DNA from: JBAJNN01 sp036881905 | GTDB taxonomy: Bacteria; Pseudomonadota; Alphaproteobacteria; Rhizobiales; Im1 | Assembly (NCBI GenBank): GCA_036881905.1 | Contig: JBAJNN010000006.1 | Span: 1 to 64,000 of the forward strand | Direction of reading: 5' to 3' | DNA: 64,000 nt | Shown here: positions 34,701 to 43,603 of the stretch, piece after piece | Numbering within the stretch: position 1 is the first letter of the stretch | How the letters are laid out: every line of letters begins with the position of its first letter | The notes under the pieces: generated by a model | Told to the model about the DNA's origin: nothing | What the model saw: only the letters and a program-made list of their open reading frames with translations | Database searches by the model: none | Program-made: the position numbers and the translations under genes

Positions 34701-35966
34701 ATGAGAAGGGTCGTCGTCACCGGTCTGGGCATGGTCACGCCGCTGGCCTGCGGCGTCGAGGCAACGTGGAGGAAACTTCTCGACGGCGCTCGCGGTGCCG
34801 GGCGGATCGAGAAATTCAGAACCGACGATCTTGCCTGTCGGATCGCTTGCGAGGTTCCGCGCGGCGATGGTCGTGACGCGACCTTCAATGCCGATGATTG
34901 GGTTGATGCCAAAGAACAGCGGCGTATTGACGATTTCATTACCTTTGCCCTTGTCGCGGCCAAACAGGCCATGGCCGATTCGCGGTGGCGGGCGGACAGT
35001 TACGAACGCCAAATTCGCACCGGCGTGCTCGTCGGCTCGGGGATCGGCGGCTTGCCCGGTATCGAGGAGACGGCGCTCACCCTCGAAGAGCGCGGGCCAC
35101 GCCATGTCAGCCCGTTTTTTATTTCAGGCCGGCTGATCAATCTCGCCTCCGGCATGATCTCCATCGAACATGGTTTACGCGGGCCGAATCATTCGGTGGT
35201 CACGGCGTGCTCGACCGGCGCGCACGCTATCGGCGACGCCGCCCGCCTCATTGCCCTTGACGACGCCGATGTGATGCTTGCCGGAGGAAGCGAAGCGGCA
35301 ATTTCACGCCTCGGACTCGCCGGTTTCGCCGCCTGCAAGGCGCTTTCCACTCGCTTCAACGACAGGCCGCGCCAGGCTTCGAGACCCTATGATCGCGACC
35401 GCGACGGCTTCGTCATGGGCGAGGGCGCAGGCGTGGTGGTTCTTGAAGAGCTTGCCCATGCCAAAGCCCGTGAGGCCAAGATATATGGCGAGATCATCGG
35501 TTACGGCCTGTCGGGAGACGCCTACCATATCACTGCTCCGGAATCGGATGGCGATGGTGCGCTGCGGGCCATGCGGATGGCGGTCGAACATGCGGGTATT
35601 GAGGTTAGCGATATCGACTATGTCAACGCTCACGGCACATCGACCCCGCTTGGCGACGAGATCGAGCTTCATGCGGTGGAACGGCTGATGGGTGACGCGG
35701 TCGAGGGGCTGGCGATGTCTTCGACCAAATCCGCCACCGGTCATCTGCTTGGGGCCGCCGGCGCGGTGGAGGCGATTTTTTCGCTCCTGGCTATACGCGA
35801 CAATGTTGCCCCGGCGACGCTCAATCTCGATAATCCCTCGGTGACGACGCCCATCAATCTGATCCCGGCCAAGCCGCTTAAAATGAATATCGATACGGCG
35901 ATTTCCAATTCCTTCGGTTTCGGGGGGACCAATGCGTCTCTCATTTTCAGGCGATTCGACGCCTGA
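34701..35966 (+). CDS. fabF: 3-oxoacyl-ACP synthase II
   Basis: Condensing enzyme that elongates acyl-ACP with malonyl-ACP. 421 residues from ATG 34701 (AAGGCGAG just upstream; the frame is open to 34659). Catalytic Cys170 in NHSVVTACSTGAHA, and the two catalytic His in VNAHGTSTPLGD and SATGHLLGAAGAVE. The C-terminal SNSFGFGGTNASLIF is diagnostic for FabF. It follows acpP in the canonical order. Confidence 0.97.
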   Translation: MRRVVVTGLGMVTPLACGVEATWRKLLDGARGAGRIEKFRTDDLACRIACEVPRGDGRDATFNADDWVDAKEQRRIDDFITFALVAAKQAMADSRWRADSYERQIRTGVLVGSGIGGLPGIEETALTLEERGPRHVSPFFISGRLINLASGMISIEHGLRGPNHSVVTACSTGAHAIGDAARLIALDDADVMLAGGSEAAISRLGLAGFAACKALSTRFNDRPRQASRPYDRDRDGFVMGEGAGVVVLEELAHAKAREAKIYGEIIGYGLSGDAYHITAPESDGDGALRAMRMAVEHAGIEVSDIDYVNAHGTSTPLGDEIELHAVERLMGDAVEGLAMSSTKSATGHLLGAAGAVEAIFSLLAIRDNVAPATLNLDNPSVTTPINLIPAKPLKMNIDTAISNSFGFGGTNASLIFRRFDA

Positions 35967-36126
35967 AAGCAAAGGCAGAGTGTCATACAGGTTGAGCGGG
36001 ACCCAGCCAGCCGGGTTGACGTGGTGTTTTATACTGGGCGCCTGTTCATGTTACGGTCGGATCATGCCGAATAGGGTATCCACGCCAAACCGGCAAAATG
36101 ATGTCGAGCCATAAGAACGTGCATGC

Positions 36127-37140
36127 ATGAAACGTCATCACCGGTGTGTTGCAAACAGACTGTTCGCCGCCTTGGTTCTGGCCGTCACAGTAACGGGCTG
36201 TGTCCTGGTATATGGCTGTTGGATGCTGAACCGGCACAATCTGGTGGGCAAAGACAAAACGATTATGATTCACCGCGGCGCCAGCGCTGCGGCAATCGCC
36301 GGTGCACTTGAGGCTAAAGACATCATTCCCAATGCGAGGCTGTTTGTCGTCGCGCTGCTGGCGACGGGCAATGCCGCCGCGCTCAAGGCCGGGGAGTATT
36401 GTATTCCCGCCGGTTCCAGCATGGCGGATATCATGGCCCGTCTTGTCGGCGGCATAACGGTGACTCACAAGATCACGATCCCCGAAGGGCTGACCAGCGC
36501 GCAAATTGTGCAGCGACTGCGCAACGAGCCGATGTTGACGGGCGCGATTGAAGTCACGCCGCCGGAAGGCCGCCTGTTGCCGGAGACTTATTCCTTTAAA
36601 CGCGGGGACATGCGACAGGCCCTGCTTGAGCGTATGGCCTCCAGCCGGAATGCGCTTTTGCAGGTGTTATGGGCCGGACGCAACAAGTCTATCGCGGCTA
36701 AAACGCCTGAAGATGCGGTAATCCTGGCCTCAATTGTGGAAAAGGAAACCAGCCTTGCCGATGAACGCCCGAAAATCGCGGCCGTGCTTTACAATCGGCT
36801 CAAAAACACTATGCGTCTGCAGTCTGACCCTACTGTTATCTATGGAATCATCCGGGGGAACGGTTCTTTCAATCGTGAGCTAACCTCACGCGATCTCGCG
36901 GAAAACACCCCCTACAATACCTATCGGATCGATGGATTGCCGCCAACGCCGATCACTAATCCCGGCCGCGCCGCGCTCAAGGCCGCTATGAATCCGGCAA
37001 AAACCAAGGCATTGTATTTTGTGGCCGACGGGCATGGCGGGCATGTTTTTGCTGACACCCTGCCCGAGCATCGTCAAGCGGTCAGATTGTGGCGCGGAAT
37101 CGAACAAGGGGCGCGCAATCAGGTGAAACGCGATGAATGA
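36127..37140 (+). CDS. mltG: Endolytic transglycosylase MltG
   Basis: Membrane-anchored lytic transglycosylase that cuts nascent peptidoglycan glycan strands and sets their length. 337 residues: one N-terminal transmembrane helix (about 11-33), a LysM-like region, then the YceG catalytic domain with ASIVEKETSLADERP (catalytic Glu at 205 or 207), LQSDPTVIYG and NTYRIDGLPPTPITNPG. It overlaps gmk by 8 bases. In many alphaproteobacteria a yicC gene separates mltG from gmk; it is absent here. Confidence 0.95.
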   Translation: MKRHHRCVANRLFAALVLAVTVTGCVLVYGCWMLNRHNLVGKDKTIMIHRGASAAAIAGALEAKDIIPNARLFVVALLATGNAAALKAGEYCIPAGSSMADIMARLVGGITVTHKITIPEGLTSAQIVQRLRNEPMLTGAIEVTPPEGRLLPETYSFKRGDMRQALLERMASSRNALLQVLWAGRNKSIAAKTPEDAVILASIVEKETSLADERPKIAAVLYNRLKNTMRLQSDPTVIYGIIRGNGSFNRELTSRDLAENTPYNTYRIDGLPPTPITNPGRAALKAAMNPAKTKALYFVADGHGGHVFADTLPEHRQAVRLWRGIEQGARNQVKRDE

Positions 37141-37843
37141 TCGCAAAACGGTGCAAGCCTTGCCCCGCCGTGGCCTCATGTTTGTGATGTCCTCGCCATC
37201 TGGCGCGGGGAAATCGACGCTGGCCCATCTCCTGACGAGGGAGGAAAACGAATGCGCTCGCCCCTTCTCCCTCTCGGTTTCGGTAACGACACGCAAGAAA
37301 CGGCCGAGCGAGGTTGATGGCGTCCATTATCATTTCATCACGCCGGACCGGTTCGAAACCTTGCGTGGGCGTGGCGCGTTGCTCGAATGGGCCGAGGTTC
37401 ACGGCAATCTCTACGCAACGCCGCGCGAACCGGTCGAGCGCGCACTGCGTTGCGGACAGGACGTGCTGTTCGACATTGACTGGCAGGGCACGCTTCAACT
37501 CTATGAGCAAAACCGCGAAGACGTCGTCTCCATCTTCGTTCTGCCGCCATCCATTGCCGAGTTGCGGGCGCGGTTGGAGCGGCGGGCGGAGGATTCGGCG
37601 GCGATCATTGCGCAAAGGCTCAGCAATGCGCGGGTGGAGATGGAGCATTGGTCGCAATATGATTATGCGATCGTCAATAGGGATGTGCAGGACGCGTTGA
37701 AGGCGATAAAATCCATTCTGAAAGCCGAGCGTTTAAAGCGCGCCCGCAGCTTGGGTCTCGCCGCTTTCGTCGGCGCGTTGCAAAAAGATATTGACAGTTT
37801 GAACCTGCCCGAAACAGCGAAAACACCGGCAAAAAAGTCATAA
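37133..37843 (+). CDS. gmk: Guanylate kinase
   Basis: Phosphorylates GMP to GDP using ATP, the step after GuaA. 236 residues. P-loop MSSPSGAGKSTLAH (19-32), GMP-binding SVSVTTRKKRPSEVDGVHYHF, and the lid with RLERRAEDSAAIIAQRL. The Lys/Ala-rich C-terminal 25 residues are a little longer than usual. ATG 37133 lies inside the end of mltG, so translation is coupled. Confidence 0.96.
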   Translation: MNDRKTVQALPRRGLMFVMSSPSGAGKSTLAHLLTREENECARPFSLSVSVTTRKKRPSEVDGVHYHFITPDRFETLRGRGALLEWAEVHGNLYATPREPVERALRCGQDVLFDIDWQGTLQLYEQNREDVVSIFVLPPSIAELRARLERRAEDSAAIIAQRLSNARVEMEHWSQYDYAIVNRDVQDALKAIKSILKAERLKRARSLGLAAFVGALQKDIDSLNLPETAKTPAKKS

Positions 37844-37914
37844 GAGCGGGACGAATCGCTCAGTCGGGTTTTCACCCTTTCGGGCCGGCCCTTGCGTGCG
37901 GCCTGGAATCATTG

Positions 37915-39120
37915 TCATGATGACGTGATGTGCTCATGGCGGGGCGCCCCCTCTGCGACATGCGGCGGTTGTGGCGCACCCTTGTCGGGATCGGCAAGGT
38001 CGCGGTCGTTTTCAAATTCCACCAGCTCGATCCGCGCCCCGCGTTTGGCGATCTTTCCCGATGATATGACGATTTTCTCAATATCCTGAGAGGCTTGAGC
38101 GAAATGGCGTTGCAAATCGCCGATTCGGCCGTCAAGGCGGGCGACATCGCGGAGAATCAACCCGACCTCCGATTTGATGACGCCCGCCTGTTCACGCATT
38201 CTGGTGTCCCTGAACATGGCCATAACCATTTGCACCACAAGCATCAGGATATTGGGGGAGGCGAAGATGACGCCCGCACGGTAGGCTTTTTGTATCAAAT
38301 CCTCAAAATTCTCATAAAGCTCGGCGTAAACCGCCTCGGACGGCACAAACAGAATGGCGGTATCGTGTGTTTCACCGGAAATTAAATATTTCCGGGCGAC
38401 ATCCTTGATATGAACGCCGACATCGCGCCGCAGGCGTTTGGCGCCGGCATGGCTTTCGGCATCACTATGCGCGGCCTTCAAGGCGTTGAAAGCCTCTAAG
38501 GGAAATTTGGCGTCGATGACCAGTTTGAGCGGGGTCTCGGGCAGATGGATCACGCAATCCGGCCGCGTGTTATTGGAAAGACCGTCCTGAAAACTATAGG
38601 CGCTGGCCGGCAGGCCATCGCGAATAATCGCTTCCATGCGCGCCTGACCAAACGCGCCGCGCGCTTGCTTGTTGGCGAGAACGTTCTGCAACCCGACCAT
38701 CCGGGTGGTCAGCTCGGCAATATTGCTCTGTGCGGCGTCGATGACGGCCAGCCGTTCATTCAGCTTGCCCAGCGATTCGCCGGTCTTTGCCGCCGATTCG
38801 CTCAAATTTTGCCCAAGACGCGACGAAACCTGGTCGAGACGCCGGTCAAGGGTTTGGGTAATATGGCTGTCGCGCTGCGCTGCCATTTGGGCGAGAGAGC
38901 GCAATTGCCCCCTGATTTCAGCCAGTTCGTCATGAAGCGTATGATTTTGTCGGGCGCTCTCCCGCCGTTCGCGGGTCGCACGCCAAAGCGCGAGGGCGAG
39001 GGCAAAAACCACGACGATGAGGGCAACGAGCAGCACGCCTATCGCCACGGATACCGTGCCGTTTACAGTGATCGCGTGGGAGGGTGTTGCGAAATCCGGC
39101 TGGTTCAGCGTCACGGACAT
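37915..39120 (-). CDS. rmuC: DNA recombination protein RmuC
   Basis: Membrane-anchored protein that limits DNA inversions and may act as a nuclease. 401 residues: one N-terminal transmembrane helix (about 15-40), a long coiled coil (about 45-150), then the RmuC nuclease-like domain with DCVIHLPETPLKLVIDAKFPLEAF and LFVPSEAVYAELYE. ATG 39120 directly touches AAAAAGG; the GTG two codons on (39114) has that AAGG at 6 nt and is at least as likely. The frame stays open to 39465 without family similarity. Convergent with gmk. Confidence 0.93.
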   Translation of the reverse strand: MSVTLNQPDFATPSHAITVNGTVSVAIGVLLVALIVVVFALALALWRATRERRESARQNHTLHDELAEIRGQLRSLAQMAAQRDSHITQTLDRRLDQVSSRLGQNLSESAAKTGESLGKLNERLAVIDAAQSNIAELTTRMVGLQNVLANKQARGAFGQARMEAIIRDGLPASAYSFQDGLSNNTRPDCVIHLPETPLKLVIDAKFPLEAFNALKAAHSDAESHAGAKRLRRDVGVHIKDVARKYLISGETHDTAILFVPSEAVYAELYENFEDLIQKAYRAGVIFASPNILMLVVQMVMAMFRDTRMREQAGVIKSEVGLILRDVARLDGRIGDLQRHFAQASQDIEKIVISSGKIAKRGARIELVEFENDRDLADPDKGAPQPPHVAEGAPRHEHITSS

Positions 39121-39570
39121 CCTTTTTGTTTTGGTCGATCTGTCAGAGTAGAGTGTAGGCCCATAAGGATCCACATACCATAATCCGTTCCATAAATAGC
39201 CCCCGCGAAGGCTCATGGAAAGGGTGTTACCAGTGGGACATCGCCGAAATGCTCTCCTGCCACAGGTCATATCTTGAACAAGAGAGGGCCATTCGCTAAC
39301 CTGTGAAAGCATCTGCCTTCCGCCACTACGATTTTCCATTCCTGTCGTGACAGGCGGATTTCTCTGGAAAAGTAATTCAAAGAGTCTCGACAGAAGCATA
39401 ATTTTACACACAAACTGATTCCGATGCATGCTAAGCTTTCTAGACTTAAGGTGCGTGGTTTCCATAAGTTGCCCATTTTATCTTTCCGAATGGGCGGGTT
39501 GTCGGAACCGCCAAAATAGACCAAAGTCAGGAAAACTGCGGTGCAAACAAATCATAGGAAGATTAAACTC
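39121..39570. other. Intergenic, nothing recognised
   Basis: 450 bp upstream of rmuC. The rmuC frame is open leftward-to-rightward through 39465, but the codons there look random and no known protein is encoded. No repeat element, RNA gene or strong promoter pattern was found. Confidence 0.5.
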
Positions 39571-39893
39571 ATGAAATTGATGAAACGCTTTTTACCGTCA
39601 TCGGTTTGGGCGCTGTTTTTGCGGTCCCGGTTCTGGCCGGAGGCAACAGGGACGAGCGCCAATTTCCCAGCGAGGTTCGTGGTGACTCAGCCAAAAGCGA
39701 CCGCCACGTGGCCTACCACGAACGCTCCGAAGAGTACCCCGCACCGGCCTTGAGGAAAAAGTCCGCGAAGAAAGAGAACCCAAAGAAAAAGACCGCGGCC
39801 ATCATCGCTCGATTTGACCGTGGTCGGGTCTGTCGGGGTATAAGGGGTTGGGGATGTTTGCCTGAAGGCGGAAACGAGACCTCGCCCTCTTAA
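39571..39893 (+). pseudogene. Small secreted basic protein, frameshifted in signal peptide
   Basis: ATG 39571 starts MKLMKRF; after a run of five T (39589-39593) the sensible continuation TVIGLGAVFAVPVLAGG is one frame back. One extra T would restore a complete signal peptide. The mature part, about 95 residues, begins GNRDERQFPSEVRGDSAK and is followed by a Lys-rich segment KKSAKKENPKKKTAAI. No known family. Because a single base in a homopolymer separates it from an intact gene, a sequencing error or phase variation is possible, as well as true decay. Confidence 0.5.
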
Positions 39894-39992
39894 CGCGCTC
39901 ACTCGTAGCAACGGCAATGGCGGCTTCGGCTCATATTTGAACTTCTGCCGCATTGACGTCATAGGTCCCCTTATTCGGATAACAATATCCAA

Positions 39993-41184
39993 GTGGCTCA
40001 AGCGACAAAGGCTCACAGCTTGAAAAACCTCTGTTTATCCACGCTATTGGCCAGCGCTTGCCTGGCTCTGATTATGCTGTCGCACGCCAAGGCCGCGACA
40101 AAACCAAAAGACGCGCTCGAAGCTCTATTTGACGACAAAAACCCTGTCGAAACTCTGCTGGCGCCGGATTTCTTAGCGTAAATTCCAGCAGCGCTATGGC
40201 CCGCTACGAAGCGTGAAGGCGCATGATGACGTCTACATCCTGCATTTTGATGCCGCAAAAGTGTACACACGGATCATGATCGACCCGAACGGCCTCATCC
40301 AGGGGCTTTCGTTTTTCAGGATTATCCCGGCCGGATCAATCCGGGATCAGTTGGCATCGATGAAGAACTTGCCTGGAAAGGTATCCTATCTGATCTGGAC
40401 CAATGGCAAAACGATCGCCTCCAAGGCCGCCTCGACGCCCATGGCAGTCGGCTCAACCTTCAAACTTGCCGCATTATTGGCGGTAGGGGAGGCTGTCGAC
40501 AGAGGGTCCCTCGCATGGGATGAGGTTGTTGCCCTCGACCCGGCCTGGAGGTCTGTTCCGAGCGGGCAGCTCCAGGACTGGCCGGAGGGCACGGCGGTGA
40601 CGATCGCCACTTTGACCCATTTGATGATTTCGCTCAGTGACAACACTGCCGCCGATGCACTGATCCACCTTGTCGGCGGGGAAACCATCGAACAAATTTC
40701 TCCACAGAACAGGCCATTCCTGACGAGGAGAGAGGCGTTCGTGCTCAAAAGCGAGAAGAATGACAAGCTGCGGCAGAGCTGGAATACAGCCACGGAAGAA
40801 GGCCGGCGCCGCATCCTTGAAAAAATTGCGGCGTTCCCTCTCACCGATGCAAAAGAATTGAAAAAATTGCCGGACCAGAATACGCAAAATGTGGAATGGT
40901 TCATGACGGCCGAGGAAATCTGCGATTTGCTGGAGGCCAGCCACGACATGCCCAGCCTTTCCATCAACCAAGGCCCGATCGATCGCGCCCAATGGCGGCA
41001 ATATGCCTATAAGGGCGGCTCCGAGTTCGGCGTCTTGAACCTATCCAGCAGAGTGGTCGGAACGGACGGCACGAGCCATTGCATCGTCGCCACGTGGAAT
41101 GACGATATCCCACTGGACAACACCCAATTTCTTGCTCCATATCAAGGCATAGTTGACCTGCTTCACAGTGAAACCGCTGATTAG
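39993..41184 (+). pseudogene. Class A beta-lactamase-like serine hydrolase, broken near the N-terminus
   Basis: GTG 39993 opens a signal peptide (LSTLLASACLALIMLSHAKA) and a lead-in ending LLAPDFLA, then stops at 40179. The rest (KFQQRYGPLRSVKAHDDVY...) continues in another frame and appears to lack about ten residues of linker. The catalytic domain is open from a GTG at 40213 (323 codons) and shows S-x-x-K in AVGSTFKLAAL, SDN in SLSDNTAADALIHL and a KGG in YAYKGGSEFG. Without the signal peptide the product would stay in the cytoplasm. The family's natural substrate is unknown and true beta-lactamase activity is not implied. Confidence 0.7.
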
Positions 41185-41362
41185 CGTATGGTCCAAGCCT
41201 TGTGAAACGTCCGCCCCAAATGATCGGGGGATGGTGTTTAACGGCAAGACAGAATGTTATGATTCGCATAAAAGGAATTTTGTGATAGATATGTCGGGAA
41301 AGTTGTGACTTTTGTTCGCCCCTGATCGTTTGCGGCCTTGTCCTGGACAAAGCATTCGCCCC

Positions 41363-41893
41363 ATGACGATGACACTGTTTGATATTATCCTAATCGTGAT
41401 CATGCTGATCTCCGGAAGCGTTGCCCTAATCCGGGGCTTCACCCGCGAGGTGTTGTCGATATTGGCTTGGGTTTGCGCCGCTGTTGCCGCCTATCTCGGC
41501 TATCCCGCCTATAAGAGCGTGGCCCGAAACTATATCCAACCGGACTCCCTCGCCGATATCGTGCTGATCGGCGGGATATTTCTAGCCGTATTGGTGGCTC
41601 TGTCCTTGCTGATCACGCGGCTGTCCAATTGGATCGCTGCTTCGGGAATCGGTCCCTTGGACCGCGCTTTGGGCCTGGCATTCGGTTTGGCGCGTGGGTT
41701 TGTGCTGGTTTCCATCGCCTTTTTGGTCTTTATCTGGATCGTGCCGCACGACCGCTATCCCAATTGGATAAAACGGGCGCAATCACTGCCTGCCATGGAG
41801 TATACAAGCAAGGTCATTGTTGCTTTATTGCCCCCCGCAATGGCCGGAATTTTGCCCGAAACGGCGTCCGAAACCGGAGATATGGCGCGCTAG
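41363..41893 (+). CDS. cvpA: CvpA family membrane protein
   Basis: 176-residue inner-membrane protein with four helices, of the colicin V production/CvpA family. It opens MTMTLFDIILIVIMLISGSVALIRGFTREVLSI, the conserved first helix and loop (residues 1-33), followed by GPLDRALGLAFGLARGFVLV. Located just upstream of purF, the arrangement first seen in E. coli. Its role is not settled; links to envelope stress resistance have been reported. The TAG stop codon is formed by the first bases of a repeat element (41891-42006). Confidence 0.9.
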   Translation: MTMTLFDIILIVIMLISGSVALIRGFTREVLSILAWVCAAVAAYLGYPAYKSVARNYIQPDSLADIVLIGGIFLAVLVALSLLITRLSNWIAASGIGPLDRALGLAFGLARGFVLVSIAFLVFIWIVPHDRYPNWIKRAQSLPAMEYTSKVIVALLPPAMAGILPETASETGDMAR

Positions 41894-42006
41894 AGCATAA
41901 CCTTAGCTTGCCAAGCGAGAGCCACGGATCGAGGAAGATTATGCGGCCACAGTTAAAGAGTTTAAGAGTGCCGGTTCGATTCAATCGCAGCGAACGGCGC
42001 GCTAGG
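41891..42006. repeat. Composite two-palindrome intergenic element, copy 3
   Basis: 116-bp diverged copy: TAGAGCATAACC ... GAAGATTATGC (arms at 41895 and 41937-41944), spacer, then a second palindrome-like half from about 41962 (TTAAGAGTG ... GCGCTAGG) with GATTCAATCGC inside. It starts within the cvpA stop codon and sits in the cvpA-purF gap. Confidence 0.6.
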
Positions 42007-42148
42007 TCAAACTGGATTTGCCGCGTTGGAAATAAGCAACATTATACATGACAGGGTTTGTGTCGCTCGCGTATCAAGAGGGCAGATGCACGAGATGGTA
42101 TAAGGGGTTGCCATGACGCGATTGTCTGGTGTGATTTGAGGTGAATTG

Positions 42149-43603
42149 GTGACTTTTCCGTTCGATCCGGATGAAGACCGGCTTCACGAGGAGTGTGGGG
42201 TTTTCGGGGTTTTCGGCCACAAGGATGCGGGGTCCCTGACGACACTCGGGCTGCATGCCTTGCAGCACCGCGGACAGGAGGCGGCCGGTATAGTGGTTTT
42301 CGACGGCAAGCGCTTCCACTCGGAACGCCGTCTTGGGCTGGTCGGAGACCATTTTTCCTCGCAAGACGTTATCGAACGCCTCCAAGGACGATCGGCGATC
42401 GGACATGTCCGCTATTCCACCTGCGGTGGCGCCATGCTGCGCAATGTGCAACCGCTCTATGCCGATCTCGATGCGGGCGGCTTCGCCGTGTGCCATAATG
42501 GCCATATCACCAATGCTCTCACCTTGCGTCGGAATTTGGTTAGCCAAGGAGCGATATATCAATCGACGTCGGATAGCGAGACTCTGCTCCACCTTGTCGC
42601 GCGCTCACGCAAAGCTCGTTTTACCGAGCGCTTTATCGATGCGCTGCGCCAGGTCGAGGGCGCCTACTCTCTGGTGGCGATAACCAACAAAAAGCTCATC
42701 GGCGCACGCGACCCCTTAGGCATCCGACCACTCGTGCTCGGCGAGATCGATGGATCGCCGATCCTGGCTTCCGAAAGCTGCGCTCTCGACATTATCGGCG
42801 CAAGATTCATCCGCGAGGTGAAAAACGGCGAGGTGGTCGTGATCGCCGAAAACGGCATTGAGAGCTTTCATCCCTCGCCCGAAGTCGCTCCGCGCCCCTG
42901 TATTTTCGAATATGTTTATTTTTCCCGGCCCGACAGCATCGTGAATGGTCGCAGTGTTTATCAGCTGCGCAAGGCCATGGGCCACGAACTCGGTCTTGAG
43001 GCGCCGTGCCAAGCCGATGTGGTCGTTCCGGTACCCGATTCCGGCGTGCCGGCCGCGCTCGGTTACGCTAAGCAGACCGGCATTGCCTTCGAGCTCGGCA
43101 TCATTCGCAATCATTATGTGGGGCGAACTTTCATTGAGCCGACCCAGCACATTCGCGCGCTCGGCGTCAAACTCAAGCATAATGCCAACCGCCCGGTCAT
43201 TGCCGGCAAGAAGGTGGTTCTGGTCGATGACTCGATCGTGCGCGGGACAACCTCGGTGAAGATCGTGCAAATGATGCATGAGGCCGGTGCGCGCGAGGTC
43301 CATATGCGCATTTCCTGTCCACCGATCCGTCACCCCGATTTCTACGGCATCGATACGCCTGAAAAACACATTCTTCTGGCGGCAAACCACTCCTTGGAGG
43401 AAATGCGCGATCATATTGGGGTCGAAACACTTGCGTTTTTGTCCGTGGATGGCATGTATCGGGCCATGGGCTATGAGAGACGCGATCCCGTGAACCCGCA
43501 ATTTACCGACCATTGTTTTACCGGTGATTATCCCACCGCACTGACCGACGAGCAGGAAGAGGCCATGCCGCATCAGCTGTCCTTGTTGGATGAGACCTCA
43601 TGA
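42149..43603 (+). CDS. purF: Amidophosphoribosyltransferase
   Basis: First committed enzyme of purine synthesis: PRPP plus glutamine to phosphoribosylamine. 484 residues. The N-terminal nucleophile Cys16 in LHEECGVFGVFGH is exposed after propeptide removal; the Ntn glutaminase domain has ALQHRGQEAAGIV and HNGHITNA; the PRTase domain has VVLVDDSIVRGTTS. I chose GTG 42149 with GAGG 7 nt upstream; TTG 42146 is too close to it. Cys residues in SCPPIRHPDFYGID and at 2-3 other places are compatible with an iron-sulfur cluster as in Bacillus-type PurF. Confidence 0.96.
   Translation: MTFPFDPDEDRLHEECGVFGVFGHKDAGSLTTLGLHALQHRGQEAAGIVVFDGKRFHSERRLGLVGDHFSSQDVIERLQGRSAIGHVRYSTCGGAMLRNVQPLYADLDAGGFAVCHNGHITNALTLRRNLVSQGAIYQSTSDSETLLHLVARSRKARFTERFIDALRQVEGAYSLVAITNKKLIGARDPLGIRPLVLGEIDGSPILASESCALDIIGARFIREVKNGEVVVIAENGIESFHPSPEVAPRPCIFEYVYFSRPDSIVNGRSVYQLRKAMGHELGLEAPCQADVVVPVPDSGVPAALGYAKQTGIAFELGIIRNHYVGRTFIEPTQHIRALGVKLKHNANRPVIAGKKVVLVDDSIVRGTTSVKIVQMMHEAGAREVHMRISCPPIRHPDFYGIDTPEKHILLAANHSLEEMRDHIGVETLAFLSVDGMYRAMGYERRDPVNPQFTDHCFTGDYPTALTDEQEEAMPHQLSLLDETS

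Noticed and set aside
39121..39465. N-terminal extension of RmuC
   Set aside because: The frame is open but the extra 115 residues have no similarity to the family, and the normal transmembrane N-terminus begins at 39120 or 39114.
40213..41184. Antibiotic-resistance beta-lactamase
   Set aside because: The SxxK, SDN and KGG motifs mark the fold, but the sequence fits a broad family of chromosomal serine hydrolases of unknown substrate and the export signal is broken.
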